Below, piece by piece: positions 1 to 6,865 of a stretch of DNA of 64,000 nt. How positions within the stretch are numbered: position 1 is the first letter of the stretch; each line of letters starts with the position of its first letter. The DNA comes from Mesonia aestuariivivens (lineage in GTDB: Bacteria; Bacteroidota; Bacteroidia; Flavobacteriales; Flavobacteriaceae): NCBI RefSeq assembly GCF_019311235.1, contig NZ_JAHWDF010000002.1, forward strand, positions 124,001-188,000. Direction: 5' to 3'. Below the pieces are notes generated by a model, which did not search any database, was not told the DNA's origin, and saw only the letters and a program-made list of their open reading frames with translations. Position numbers and translations under genes: made by a program.

Positions 1-85
1 AAGCATCGTTTTTATCTAAAATAGATAGAATACAATATTCTAAAACGCCTTTACGCATTTGCGCTTTGGTATTTTCAATTTTCAT
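1..85 (-). CDS. PadR-family transcriptional regulator (N-terminal fragment)
   Basis: Only the first 28 codons are in the window; the gene continues past the left edge. The peptide begins MKIENTKAQMRKGVLEYC and continues ILSILDKNDA, which matches the start of the PadR winged-helix domain as found in Bacteroidota, where the first helix carries the pattern MRKGxLEYCIL. PadR proteins are dimeric DNA-binding repressors that often respond to small ligands or envelope stress. Its ATG overlaps the TGA stop of the preceding 68-residue reading frame (ATGA), so the two are probably translationally coupled and cotranscribed with the DUF4870 gene. PadR next to DUF4870 or PspC-type membrane proteins is a recurrent arrangement in this group. 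Family assignment rests on a short segment. Confidence 0.8.
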   Translation of the reverse strand, partial: MKIENTKAQMRKGVLEYCILSILDKNDA

Positions 86-288
86 AAGGCATTTATTTTA
101 TATGCGTTAAACTGTTTGTATTTTGATTGATGATGAATGAGTTTTTTTATTTTTAATCTTTGATTTACCTCATTGAGATGGTCATAACTTACACAGAAAT
201 TTTTATCATTATTTTTTTTAAAAGAAGATGTTTTTGGAAGTTGATTACATACAAGTAATGCGATTAACAAAGAAAGTAGAATATTCAT
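82..288 (-). CDS. Small secreted or membrane-anchored hypothetical protein, 68 aa
   Basis: I do not recognise this family. The first 20 or so residues (MNILLSLLIALLVCNQ) form a hydrophobic signal peptide or anchor; the rest is polar and Lys/Asn/His-rich. It lies 32 bases after the DUF4870 gene and its TGA overlaps the ATG of the PadR gene by four bases, which supports a real, coupled cistron. There are no recognisable domains, and the low-complexity composition leaves open that it is only a spurious frame bridging the two genes. Confidence 0.5.
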   Translation of the reverse strand: MNILLSLLIALLVCNQLPKTSSFKKNNDKNFCVSYDHLNEVNQRLKIKKLIHHQSKYKQFNAYKINAL

Positions 289-320
289 AGATGTTATTTT
301 TTAGTTGGTTAGGCAATAGT

Positions 321-809
321 TTATTCGATATCTTTTAATTCTTCTGGTGCTAATTTTATAAAATTAATACATAACGGATATTTATATATTTTTCCTTCTC
401 TTGCTCTAAAGGTTGCGTTAATCACACATAAAATTTCTAATAAGAAAATAGCTAGACCAAGGAAAAGCATAATTGCGATAAAAATTATAAAAGGTGATGT
501 AAAAAAAGGAGAGTGGTTGTTCATTACAAAATCACCACCAGAAGAAATATAGAATTGATCTATTTGCCCCAGATTAATTCTTAAAATAAGAAATCCAATT
601 AATGTTATGGTAATTAAAATACTTACATAAAGAAATAAACTGAGCTGAAAATTTAGAGCTCGTTTAGCATGACCGCTCGAAAAAGGCTTCTCTTTATGTA
701 AAACCCAAATTATTATTGGAATTAGAAAATTACCAAACGGAATAAAGTATTTACTAAAAGCTCCTAAATGAGCTACCGAACTGATTGTTTTTTGATTGAT
801 AGATTGCAT
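321..809 (-). CDS. DUF4870 domain-containing membrane protein
   Basis: 162 residues with about three membrane segments. The N-terminal part has the DUF4870 pattern: an AHLGAFSKYFIPFGNFLIP helix (residues about 13-31), then IWVLHKEKPFSSGHAKRALNF, where HAKRALNFQ is the conserved cytoplasmic loop, followed by two more hydrophobic helices (about 53-75 and 104-130). A short polar tail ends in acidic residues. DUF4870 proteins are small inner-membrane proteins of unknown function, related to Tic20-like folds. The gene is first in a minus-strand operon with a small secreted protein and a PadR regulator, suggesting a PadR-controlled envelope function. A good TAnnTTTG promoter lies about 20 bases upstream. 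Confidence 0.85.
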   Translation of the reverse strand: MQSINQKTISSVAHLGAFSKYFIPFGNFLIPIIIWVLHKEKPFSSGHAKRALNFQLSLFLYVSILITITLIGFLILRINLGQIDQFYISSGGDFVMNNHSPFFTSPFIIFIAIMLFLGLAIFLLEILCVINATFRAREGKIYKYPLCINFIKLAPEELKDIE

Positions 810-828
810 AGTATACTAATTTCTTATG

Positions 829-860
829 CAAATATATATCTAAAGAAAGGTATTGTGCAA
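829..860 (-). promoter_or_regulatory. Bacteroidota-type promoter for the DUF4870-padR operon
   Basis: Read on the minus strand, a -7 box TATATTTG (836 down to 829) matches TAnnTTTG exactly, and a TTG lies at 860-858 with 21 bases between, the usual spacing of a Bacteroidota -33/-7 promoter. The start codon at 809 would then have a leader of roughly 13-15 bases. Confidence 0.6.
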
Positions 861-1008
861 TACAAAGTACTAAAATTTAACATTTAGTGTATTTGTTTAT
901 CGTGTTGAAATTAAGTTTAATAACCTGATAATAGTAGTATTTTTAGGCAATTAGCGGGCAATTAAAATTAATTTGTTAACTTTAAAAACAGTTAAATTTT
1001 TTTAATAA

Positions 1009-1464
1009 ATGAAATTTTCACCCAAGAATATATATCTATTTACGATGCTAAAATTACCTTCAGCATGGATTTGTGGAGTGCGCTTAACTGCAATTTCTTC
1101 AGAGAAATCTATAGTTAAAGTAAAGCATCGATGGATTAATCAAAATCCTTTTCAATCTATCTATTTTGCCGTTCAAGCAATGGCGGCAGAGTTGAGTACG
1201 GGAGCTCTAGTAATGCAATCTATAGAAACTACTCATCAAAATATATCTATGCTCGTCGCAGAAAATAATGCTAGTTTTTCAAAAAAAGCAACAGGACGTA
1301 TCACGTTTAAATGTAAAGATGGTTTACACATAAATACAGCTATAGCAAAAACCATAACGAGTAAAGAAAGTCAAACCTGTTGGATGAAGTCTATTGGTAA
1401 AAATGAAGCAGGAGAAGTAGTGTCTGAATTCAATTTTAAATGGACTTTAAAACTGAAAGTTTAA
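1009..1464 (+). CDS. DUF4442 family thioesterase-fold protein
   Basis: 151 residues of hotdog-fold type resembling DUF4442 (YiiD C-terminal/PaaI-like) proteins. Features supporting this are the N-terminal helix carrying KLPSAWICGVRL, the strand with VKVKHRWINQNPFQSIYF, the central helix with AVQAMAAELSTGALVM (residues about 57-72, the long hotdog helix), and later strands ending in FNFKWTLKLK. Members are assumed to hydrolyse or bind acyl-CoA/acyl-ACP thioesters, but the substrate is unknown. The gene stands alone between the divergent DUF4870 operon and a small conserved gene. The ATG directly follows a T/A-rich leader with a near-match -7 element (TAACTTTA at 977-984). Confidence 0.75.
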   Translation: MKFSPKNIYLFTMLKLPSAWICGVRLTAISSEKSIVKVKHRWINQNPFQSIYFAVQAMAAELSTGALVMQSIETTHQNISMLVAENNASFSKKATGRITFKCKDGLHINTAIAKTITSKESQTCWMKSIGKNEAGEVVSEFNFKWTLKLKV

Positions 1465-1631
1465 TTTAGTAAATGTTTAACAAAAAATGTTTTAAATTGA
1501 AAAAAATGAGAATTTAATAAATATTAAATATTTTATTGCTGAATTTGTATTTTATTTGTAAATTAGTCAATAAAATTAAATAGCTGCTTATAATAGAATT
1601 ATACTTCACTAACTTTAAACTATTCAAATTT

Positions 1632-1826
1632 ATGGCACGAGCGATGTTTGAATACACTAAGGAAATTTTAACTAAAGTAAGTTTTGATGTTTCTCTTTTT
1701 TGCAAAGAAGTAGAAAAAGCAATTACTCGCTTACTCCCTTACGAAATTGAGGAATTAAAAGTCTTTATTGTATTTCTATCTAGGCAAAACCCAAATCTTA
1801 TAACAAGTCTTACGTATTTAAAATAA
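1632..1826 (+). CDS. Small conserved flavobacterial protein, 64 aa
   Basis: A 64-residue soluble protein beginning MARAMFEYTKEIL and containing VSFDVSLFCKEVEKAI and LLPYEIEELKVFIVFL. This layout matches a short, highly conserved hypothetical family that I recall from many Flavobacteriaceae; its function is unknown. No membrane segment or signal peptide is present, and the sequence is predicted to be mostly helical. The opposite-strand frame at 1514-1705 is a shadow. A rho-independent terminator follows immediately, which supports a monocistronic gene. Confidence 0.75.
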   Translation: MARAMFEYTKEILTKVSFDVSLFCKEVEKAITRLLPYEIEELKVFIVFLSRQNPNLITSLTYLK

Positions 1827-1830
1827 TAGT

Positions 1831-1860
1831 AAAAGTCGCTTTTTTAAAAGCGACTTTTTT
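1831..1860. terminator. Bidirectional intrinsic terminator
   Basis: The inverted repeat AAAGTCGCTTTT/AAAAGCGACTTT is flanked by A-runs on one side and T-runs on the other. It sits between the converging small conserved gene and the aldo/keto reductase gene and can terminate both. Confidence 0.85.
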
Positions 1861-2709
1861 TTATTTAGAAAAGTGTTCCATAAAATGATCTGGATGTGCA
1901 CCCGTTCTTTCATTTGTATGTAACGCATCAATTTTTTTTATTTCATCTGAAGATAATTGAAAATTAAATACAGCGGCATTTTCTTCAATTCTATTCTTGT
2001 GAACACTTTTAGGAATCGTTAAAATTCCCTTTTGCAAATCCCATCTGATGATGATTTGAGCTACACTTTTATTATATTTTCTAGCAATTTCAGTTAGGGT
2101 TTTATTATTCAAAATTTGTCCACGCATTAAAGGAGACCAAGCTTGATAATAAATATTTTGTTTTTTACAATAATCTATTAATTCTTGTTGTACCAATTTA
2201 GGGTGAAACTCATTTTGCAACACCATAGGTAAGATCGTGCCACTTTTTTTTATTGTTTCTAATTGATGTTTTAAACAATTACAAACACCAATGGCTTTCA
2301 CTTTTCCTTCAATATATAATTTTTCTAAAGCTTGCCAGGTTTCTTCTAAAACATCGGGTACTGGCCAATGAATAAGGTATAAATCAAGATAATCTAAACC
2401 TAATTTTTTTATAGAAATTTCAAATGCTTTTAACGTGTTTTCGTAACCTTGATCGTCATTCCATACTTTAGTTGTGACAAAAATTTCATCTCTAGAAAGT
2501 TTACTTTCTCTAATCGCTTCACCTACACCTTTTTCATTTCCATAAAAACTAGCTGTATCAATTAAACGGTAGCCAGCATTTAATGCAAAACTAATGGCAT
2601 TTTTAACTTCGTTTCCATCTTTAGATTTATATACGCCCAAGCCTAGGTATGGCATTTCAATTCCGTTATGAAGCGTTATTTTTCCCTGTATATCTGTAAT
2701 GTTCATCAT
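1861..2709 (-). CDS. Aldo/keto reductase
   Basis: 282 residues, full length for a TIM-barrel aldo/keto reductase of the 2,5-diketogluconate reductase/AKR5 type. Visible family elements are the N-terminal substrate segment GIEMPYLGLGVYKS, the DTASFYGNEKGVGEAI motif holding the catalytic Asp and Tyr, TTKVWNDDQG with the catalytic Lys, and YLDLYLIHWPVP with the catalytic His. The C-terminal NADPH-binding segment is IPKSVHKNRIEEN. It reduces aldehydes or ketones with NADPH in the cytoplasm; the physiological substrate cannot be read from sequence. Two ATG codons in tandem (MM) make the exact start uncertain by one residue. Confidence 0.92.
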   Translation of the reverse strand: MMNITDIQGKITLHNGIEMPYLGLGVYKSKDGNEVKNAISFALNAGYRLIDTASFYGNEKGVGEAIRESKLSRDEIFVTTKVWNDDQGYENTLKAFEISIKKLGLDYLDLYLIHWPVPDVLEETWQALEKLYIEGKVKAIGVCNCLKHQLETIKKSGTILPMVLQNEFHPKLVQQELIDYCKKQNIYYQAWSPLMRGQILNNKTLTEIARKYNKSVAQIIIRWDLQKGILTIPKSVHKNRIEENAAVFNFQLSSDEIKKIDALHTNERTGAHPDHFMEHFSK

Positions 2710-2856
2710 AGTTAGATTTAAAGTTGAATAAAAAAAAGTAACTTCTCATTCAATTTTACAAGAATTTAATATTTGCACCAAGCTTTAGTCAACATATATT
2801 CTCTGAAAACAATATTTTATTTACTTTTGTTTTTCAGAAAAAGAACACTTCTAAAG

Positions 2857-3396
2857 ATGAGCCAAAAAATTTTACTCAACGCTAAAGAAATACAAATAAT
2901 ACTTCATCGGCTGGCTTGTCAACTTATCGAAAATCATCAGGGTTTTGAAGAGACTGTACTTGTAGGAATTCAGCCTAGAGGAATTTTCTTGGCAGAACGC
3001 ATTCAGCAACTTCTTCAAAATGAATATAAAATTAAAGAGGTAAAAACAGGACGGTTAGATATCACTTTTTATAGAGATGATTTTAGACGAAGCGAAAAGC
3101 CTTTAGAAGCCAATACAACTAAAATTGACTTTTTAGTGGAAGATAAACGAGTAGTCTTTATAGACGATGTTTTGTATACTGGCAGAAGTATTCGGTCTGC
3201 ATTAACTGCCATTCAATCTTTTGGAAGACCTAAAGAAATTGAATTATTAACCTTAATCGATAGAAGGTTTAGCAGACATTTGCCTATTCAGCCAGATTAT
3301 AATGGCAGGCAAGTAGATGCAATTAACGAAGAAAAAGTAAAAGTGAATTGGGTTGAAAATGCAGGTGAAGACTGTGTTTACCTTATAAATGAATAG
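2857..3396 (+). CDS. pyrR: Bifunctional pyr operon regulator/uracil phosphoribosyltransferase PyrR
   Basis: 179 residues from the ATG at 2857; an in-frame ATG at 2773 would add an unrelated hydrophobic extension, so I prefer the start giving MSQKILLNAKEIQ, the normal PyrR N-terminus. The type I phosphoribosyltransferase signature VVFIDDVLYTGRS lies at residues 99-111, and LVGIQPRGIFLAERI forms the preceding loop. PyrR converts uracil and PRPP to UMP and, in some bacteria, binds pyr mRNA. It is followed after 18 bases by pyrB, so salvage and de novo pyrimidine synthesis are co-expressed. I see no convincing PyrR-binding attenuator, so RNA-level regulation here is uncertain. Confidence 0.93.
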   Translation: MSQKILLNAKEIQIILHRLACQLIENHQGFEETVLVGIQPRGIFLAERIQQLLQNEYKIKEVKTGRLDITFYRDDFRRSEKPLEANTTKIDFLVEDKRVVFIDDVLYTGRSIRSALTAIQSFGRPKEIELLTLIDRRFSRHLPIQPDYNGRQVDAINEEKVKVNWVENAGEDCVYLINE

Positions 3397-3414
3397 TAAA
3401 TCAATAGTAAATCA

Positions 3415-4344
3415 ATGGGGGAATTGAGTGTAAACCACTTACTTGGTATAAAATATATTACCAAAGAAGACGTAGATTTAATTTTTAAGACAGCAGATCA
3501 TTTTAAAGAAGTGATTAACCGTCCTATTAAAAAAGTTCCGTCGCTTCGAGATATAACTATAGCCAATTTATTTTTTGAAAATAGTACAAGAACCCGACTT
3601 TCTTTTGAGCTTGCAGAGAAACGTTTAAGTGCAGATGTAGTTAATTTTTCAGCAGCATCTTCTTCCGTAAAAAAAGGAGAAACACTTATCGATACGGTTA
3701 ATAATATTTTATCGATGAAGGTAGATATGGTGGTGATGCGTCACCCTAATCCGGGAGCAGGAGTATTTCTTTCACAACACGTTAATGCGAGTATTGTAAA
3801 TGCGGGTGATGGAGCACACGAACATCCCACGCAAGCATTATTAGATTCATATTCAATTCGAGAAAAATTAGGAGAAGTTACAGGTAAAAACGTAGTGATT
3901 GTCGGTGATATTTTACACAGTAGAGTAGCCCTTAGCAATATATTTGCATTAAAGTTACAAGGAGCAAATGTCAAGGTTTGCGGTCCAAAAACGTTAATCC
4001 CAAAACACATTGAAAAATTAGGAGTAGAGGTAGAAACTAACCTAAGAAAAGCTTTAGAATGGTGTGATGTAGCTAATATGTTACGTGTTCAAAATGAGCG
4101 TATGGATATTAGTTATTTTCCGAGTACACGTGAGTACGTGCAACAATTTGGATTAAATAAAGACCTACTTGGTTCTTTAAATAAAGAAATTACCATTATG
4201 CACCCAGGGCCAATTAACCGTGGGGTAGAAATTACAAGTGATGTTGCAGATTCTGATCACGCTATTATATTAGATCAAGTTCAGAATGGAGTTGCAGTGC
4301 GTATGGCAGTCATTTATCTTTTAGCTTCTAAAATAAAGCAGTAA
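3415..4344 (+). CDS. pyrB: Aspartate carbamoyltransferase catalytic subunit
   Basis: 309 residues, the usual length. The carbamoyl-phosphate loop FFENSTRTRLSFELAEKR is at residues 53-70, NAGDGAHEHPTQALLD provides the conserved active-site loop, and HPGPINRGVEI is the C-terminal signature. The enzyme condenses carbamoyl phosphate with aspartate, the committed step of pyrimidine synthesis. No pyrI regulatory subunit gene is adjacent. Start ATG at 3415 is preceded by a tandem duplication of an 11-base segment whose first copy contains the pyrR stop codon. The downstream small gene begins four bases after the stop, so the operon continues. Confidence 0.96.
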   Translation: MGELSVNHLLGIKYITKEDVDLIFKTADHFKEVINRPIKKVPSLRDITIANLFFENSTRTRLSFELAEKRLSADVVNFSAASSSVKKGETLIDTVNNILSMKVDMVVMRHPNPGAGVFLSQHVNASIVNAGDGAHEHPTQALLDSYSIREKLGEVTGKNVVIVGDILHSRVALSNIFALKLQGANVKVCGPKTLIPKHIEKLGVEVETNLRKALEWCDVANMLRVQNERMDISYFPSTREYVQQFGLNKDLLGSLNKEITIMHPGPINRGVEITSDVADSDHAIILDQVQNGVAVRMAVIYLLASKIKQ

Positions 4345-4348
4345 ACCT

Positions 4349-4696
4349 ATGAAACTTACAGAAAAAGAAAATTATAGTATTGTTGAAGATGATAAAAATG
4401 AAGTTGCAGGTTTTTCTAACTACTTAGAAAATCATGCTTACGACAAAATTAAAGATAAAAATATTGTTGTTGATATTTCTAAATACGGTGAATTAACTTT
4501 AAAAGAATTACTTTCATTTTTGCAATTATCAAATCAGCATCGTGCTAATAATCATTCTTTTGTAATTGTGAATGATACCATTAATATAGATCATATACCA
4601 GAAGAATTAATGGTTGTTCCTACATTATTAGAAGCTGGCGATGTAATACAAATGGATGAAATTCAGCGAGATCTTGGTGGTTTAGATGAATTTTAA
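4349..4696 (+). CDS. STAS-like protein upstream of ribonuclease Z
   Basis: 115 residues, soluble. The segment KIKDKNIVVDISKYGELTL and the following helix LLSFLQLSNQHRANNHSFVIVND look like the strand-helix-strand core of a STAS/anti-sigma-antagonist fold, and the end (MVVPTLLEAGDVIQMDEIQRD) is typical of a short flavobacterial family always found next to rnz, sometimes mislabelled as ribonuclease Z itself. It has no metallo-beta-lactamase motif. It starts four bases after pyrB and ends 31 bases before rnz. Function unknown; a role with the tRNase is only suggested by position. Confidence 0.75.
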   Translation: MKLTEKENYSIVEDDKNEVAGFSNYLENHAYDKIKDKNIVVDISKYGELTLKELLSFLQLSNQHRANNHSFVIVNDTINIDHIPEELMVVPTLLEAGDVIQMDEIQRDLGGLDEF

Positions 4697-4727
4697 ATAC
4701 CTTCCTCTAAAATTTTAATTTACCTCT

Positions 4728-5636
4728 ATGGAAGTTACCATTTTAGGTTGCTATTCGGCTACCCCTAGAACATTCAACAATCCTACCTCACAGGTTTTAG
4801 AAATTAATAATCATTTATTTCTTATTGATTGTGGAGAAGGAACACAGGTTCAGCTGCGTAAAAGAAAAATAAAATTTGCTCGTATTAAGCATATATTTAT
4901 TAGTCACTTACACGGAGACCACTTTTTTGGATTGATAGGACTTATCTCTACTTTCGGACTCTTAGATCGCAAGACAGAACTTCATATTTACGGACCAAAA
5001 GGAATTAAAGAAATTATTTTACTTCAACTAAAGTTATCAAAATCTTGGACCGGATATCCACTTTATTTTCACGAGCTTGATAAAACAACTCCAGAAGTTA
5101 TTTTTGAAGATGAAAAAGTAACGGTAGAAACTATTCCGCTAGAACATCGCGTATATACCAATGGTTTTTTATTTAAAGAGAAAGTTGGCGATCGAAAATT
5201 ACTGATTAATGAAGTACAGCAATACGAGATAGAGGTTGCCTATTACCGAAGTATCAAAAAAGGAAAAGATGTAACTTTAGAAGATGGTACAGTTATTCCA
5301 AACGAAAAAATAACTTCTCCTCCAGAAACTCCTAACAGTTATGCTTTCTGCAGCGATACTGTTTATAAACCTGAAATTACTCAGCAAATACAAGGAGTTA
5401 CTGGTTTATATCACGAAGCTACATTTTTAGCACAGCACGAAAATTTGTGCGAAAAAACAAAGCATTCTACCGCAAAGCAAGCTGCACAAATTGCTGAATC
5501 TGCAAAAGTTCAGCAATTAATTTTAGGACATTATTCTACTCGATATGGTAATATTGAAGTCTTTAAAGAAGAAGCTAAAACTGTTTTTGAAAACGTCATT
5601 TTAGCGGAAGATGGTAAGGTGATTTCTTTCAATTAA
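4728..5636 (+). CDS. rnz: Ribonuclease Z (tRNA 3' endonuclease)
   Basis: 302 residues, the short-form RNase Z length. The metal-binding motif HLHGDHFFGL (His60, His62, Asp64, His65) is intact, preceded by LIDCGEGTQVQL. Later ligands are seen in FCSDTVYKPE and LGHYSTRYG, and HEATF is the usual motif near the end. The enzyme removes 3' trailers from tRNA precursors. The substrate-binding exosite segment spans roughly residues 150-200. It sits in a plus-strand run with pyrB and pdxH. Confidence 0.95.
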   Translation: MEVTILGCYSATPRTFNNPTSQVLEINNHLFLIDCGEGTQVQLRKRKIKFARIKHIFISHLHGDHFFGLIGLISTFGLLDRKTELHIYGPKGIKEIILLQLKLSKSWTGYPLYFHELDKTTPEVIFEDEKVTVETIPLEHRVYTNGFLFKEKVGDRKLLINEVQQYEIEVAYYRSIKKGKDVTLEDGTVIPNEKITSPPETPNSYAFCSDTVYKPEITQQIQGVTGLYHEATFLAQHENLCEKTKHSTAKQAAQIAESAKVQQLILGHYSTRYGNIEVFKEEAKTVFENVILAEDGKVISFN

Positions 5637-5696
5637 AATTTTGTAAACTTTTAAAATTTGCTTTTCCTTTACCGGCATTTGCTTTAAATTGCAGGT

Positions 5697-6347
5697 ATGG
5701 AAAAAAATTTAGAAGACTACCGAAAATCTTACGATAAATCAGAATTAAAAGAAGAAAATTTATTAGCAAATCCGTTAGATTTTTTTCAGAAATGGTTTAA
5801 TGAAGCTGAAGAATCTAAGCTTGTAGATGAGCCTAATGCGATGACTATAAGCACCATTGGCTTAGATGGTTTTCCTAAAAGCAGAGTTGTGCTTTTAAAG
5901 AAAATTAAACCCGAAGGTTTTGTTTATTATACCAATTTTGAAAGTGAAAAAGGCTTGGCATTAGAGAAAAATCCTAAGGTTTGTTTATCATTTTTTTGGC
6001 CTGCACTAGAAAGACAAGTAATTATAAAAGGGCAGGTAGAGAAAATAAGTGAAGAAGAATCTACCGCTTATTTTAATTCACGACCTGAAGGCAGTCGTTT
6101 GGGAGCTTTGGTTTCTCATCAAAGTTCACCAGTACCTAATCGCGCTTATTTAGAAAAAAAATTGGCAGAATTAGAAAAAGAATATAAAGATAAAGAAATA
6201 CAAAAACCAGAATATTGGGGCGGTTACTTAATTAAACCTTATTCATTTGAGTTTTGGCAAGGAAGACCTAATCGTTTGCACGATCGTTTTGTTTACCAGC
6301 AAACCAACGATAAAAACTGGGAAGAGCCAGTAAGACTTGCTCCTTAA
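5697..6347 (+). CDS. pdxH: Pyridoxamine 5'-phosphate oxidase
   Basis: 216 residues. Family landmarks are the N-terminal DYRKSYDKSEL, the FMN-binding segment PKSRVVLLKKI, SFFWPALERQVIIKG, and the diagnostic C-terminal motif FWQGRPNRLHDR. It oxidises pyridoxamine/pyridoxine 5'-phosphate to PLP using FMN and oxygen. Several PLP enzymes occur in this window (threonine aldolase, the cysteine-synthase-fold enzyme, the oxoamine synthase), though they are not linked to it. The start ATG at 5697 is the only plausible one. Confidence 0.96.
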   Translation: MEKNLEDYRKSYDKSELKEENLLANPLDFFQKWFNEAEESKLVDEPNAMTISTIGLDGFPKSRVVLLKKIKPEGFVYYTNFESEKGLALEKNPKVCLSFFWPALERQVIIKGQVEKISEEESTAYFNSRPEGSRLGALVSHQSSPVPNRAYLEKKLAELEKEYKDKEIQKPEYWGGYLIKPYSFEFWQGRPNRLHDRFVYQQTNDKNWEEPVRLAP

Positions 6348-6376
6348 AAATAACCTCACCAATTAAAATTTAATTT

Positions 6377-6865
6377 ATGAAGAAACTTATAGTGGTAAGA
6401 CACGGTAAATCTTCTTGGAAAAACGCAGACTTAGCAGACCATGACCGCCCTTTAAAAAAACGTGGTTATAACGATGCACAGCTTGTCATTAAGGCGTTCA
6501 GAACCTATTTTCAACATCCAGTAAAAATGATAAGCAGTTCTGCGAAGCGAGCTTTAACGACGGCAGAAATGTTTAAAGAAGGTTTAGAGGTGAACGATGA
6601 TAATTTTGAAGTTCTTGCAGATCTTTACACTTTTCAAGTTTTAGAATTATTAGAGGTAATTAAAAATCAGCCTGATGAAGATAATAAATTGATGGTATTT
6701 GGTCACAATCCAGCGATGACACAATTGGTTAATTTTTTAGGAGATGAAGTAATTGAAAATTTGCCTACTACAGGCTTAGTCGTGATTGATTTTGAAGTTG
6801 AAAGTTGGAAAAGCATTAGCAATGGTAAAACATTAGTAAAATTATTTCCTAAAATGTTTAAATAA
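6377..6865 (+). CDS. SixA-like histidine phosphatase family protein
   Basis: 162 residues, the short SixA-type branch of the histidine phosphatase superfamily. The phosphoacceptor motif VVRHGKSSW lies at residues 6-14; ISSSAKRALTTAEMF supplies the second arginine, and VFGHNPAMTQLVNFL the second catalytic histidine. E. coli SixA dephosphorylates phosphohistidine proteins. The stop codon overlaps the ppk1 start (TAATG), implying translational coupling. Placement directly before ppk1 and ppx hints at a role in phosphate or polyphosphate metabolism, but this is inference from position. Confidence 0.88.
   Translation: MKKLIVVRHGKSSWKNADLADHDRPLKKRGYNDAQLVIKAFRTYFQHPVKMISSSAKRALTTAEMFKEGLEVNDDNFEVLADLYTFQVLELLEVIKNQPDEDNKLMVFGHNPAMTQLVNFLGDEVIENLPTTGLVVIDFEVESWKSISNGKTLVKLFPKMFK

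Noticed and set aside
977-984. TAACTTTA near the DUF4442 gene, and similar strings before 1632 (1610-1617) and 27839 (27807-27814), as promoters
   Set aside because: The last base differs from TAnnTTTG and no -33 TTG is found at the right spacing, so they are not listed as promoters although they lie where a -7 box could be.
1514-1705. 63-codon minus-strand frame
   Set aside because: It overlaps the conserved plus-strand 64-aa gene on the opposite strand, is rich in Asn/Ile/Lys as expected from AT-rich DNA, and has no recognisable domain.
2767-2775. AATATTTGC before pyrR as a promoter
   Set aside because: First position of the -7 box is mismatched and there is no proper -33; possible but not supported enough.
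2773-2856. N-terminal extension of pyrR from an upstream ATG
   Set aside because: The added residues are unlike any PyrR N-terminus; the ATG at 2857 gives the standard protein.
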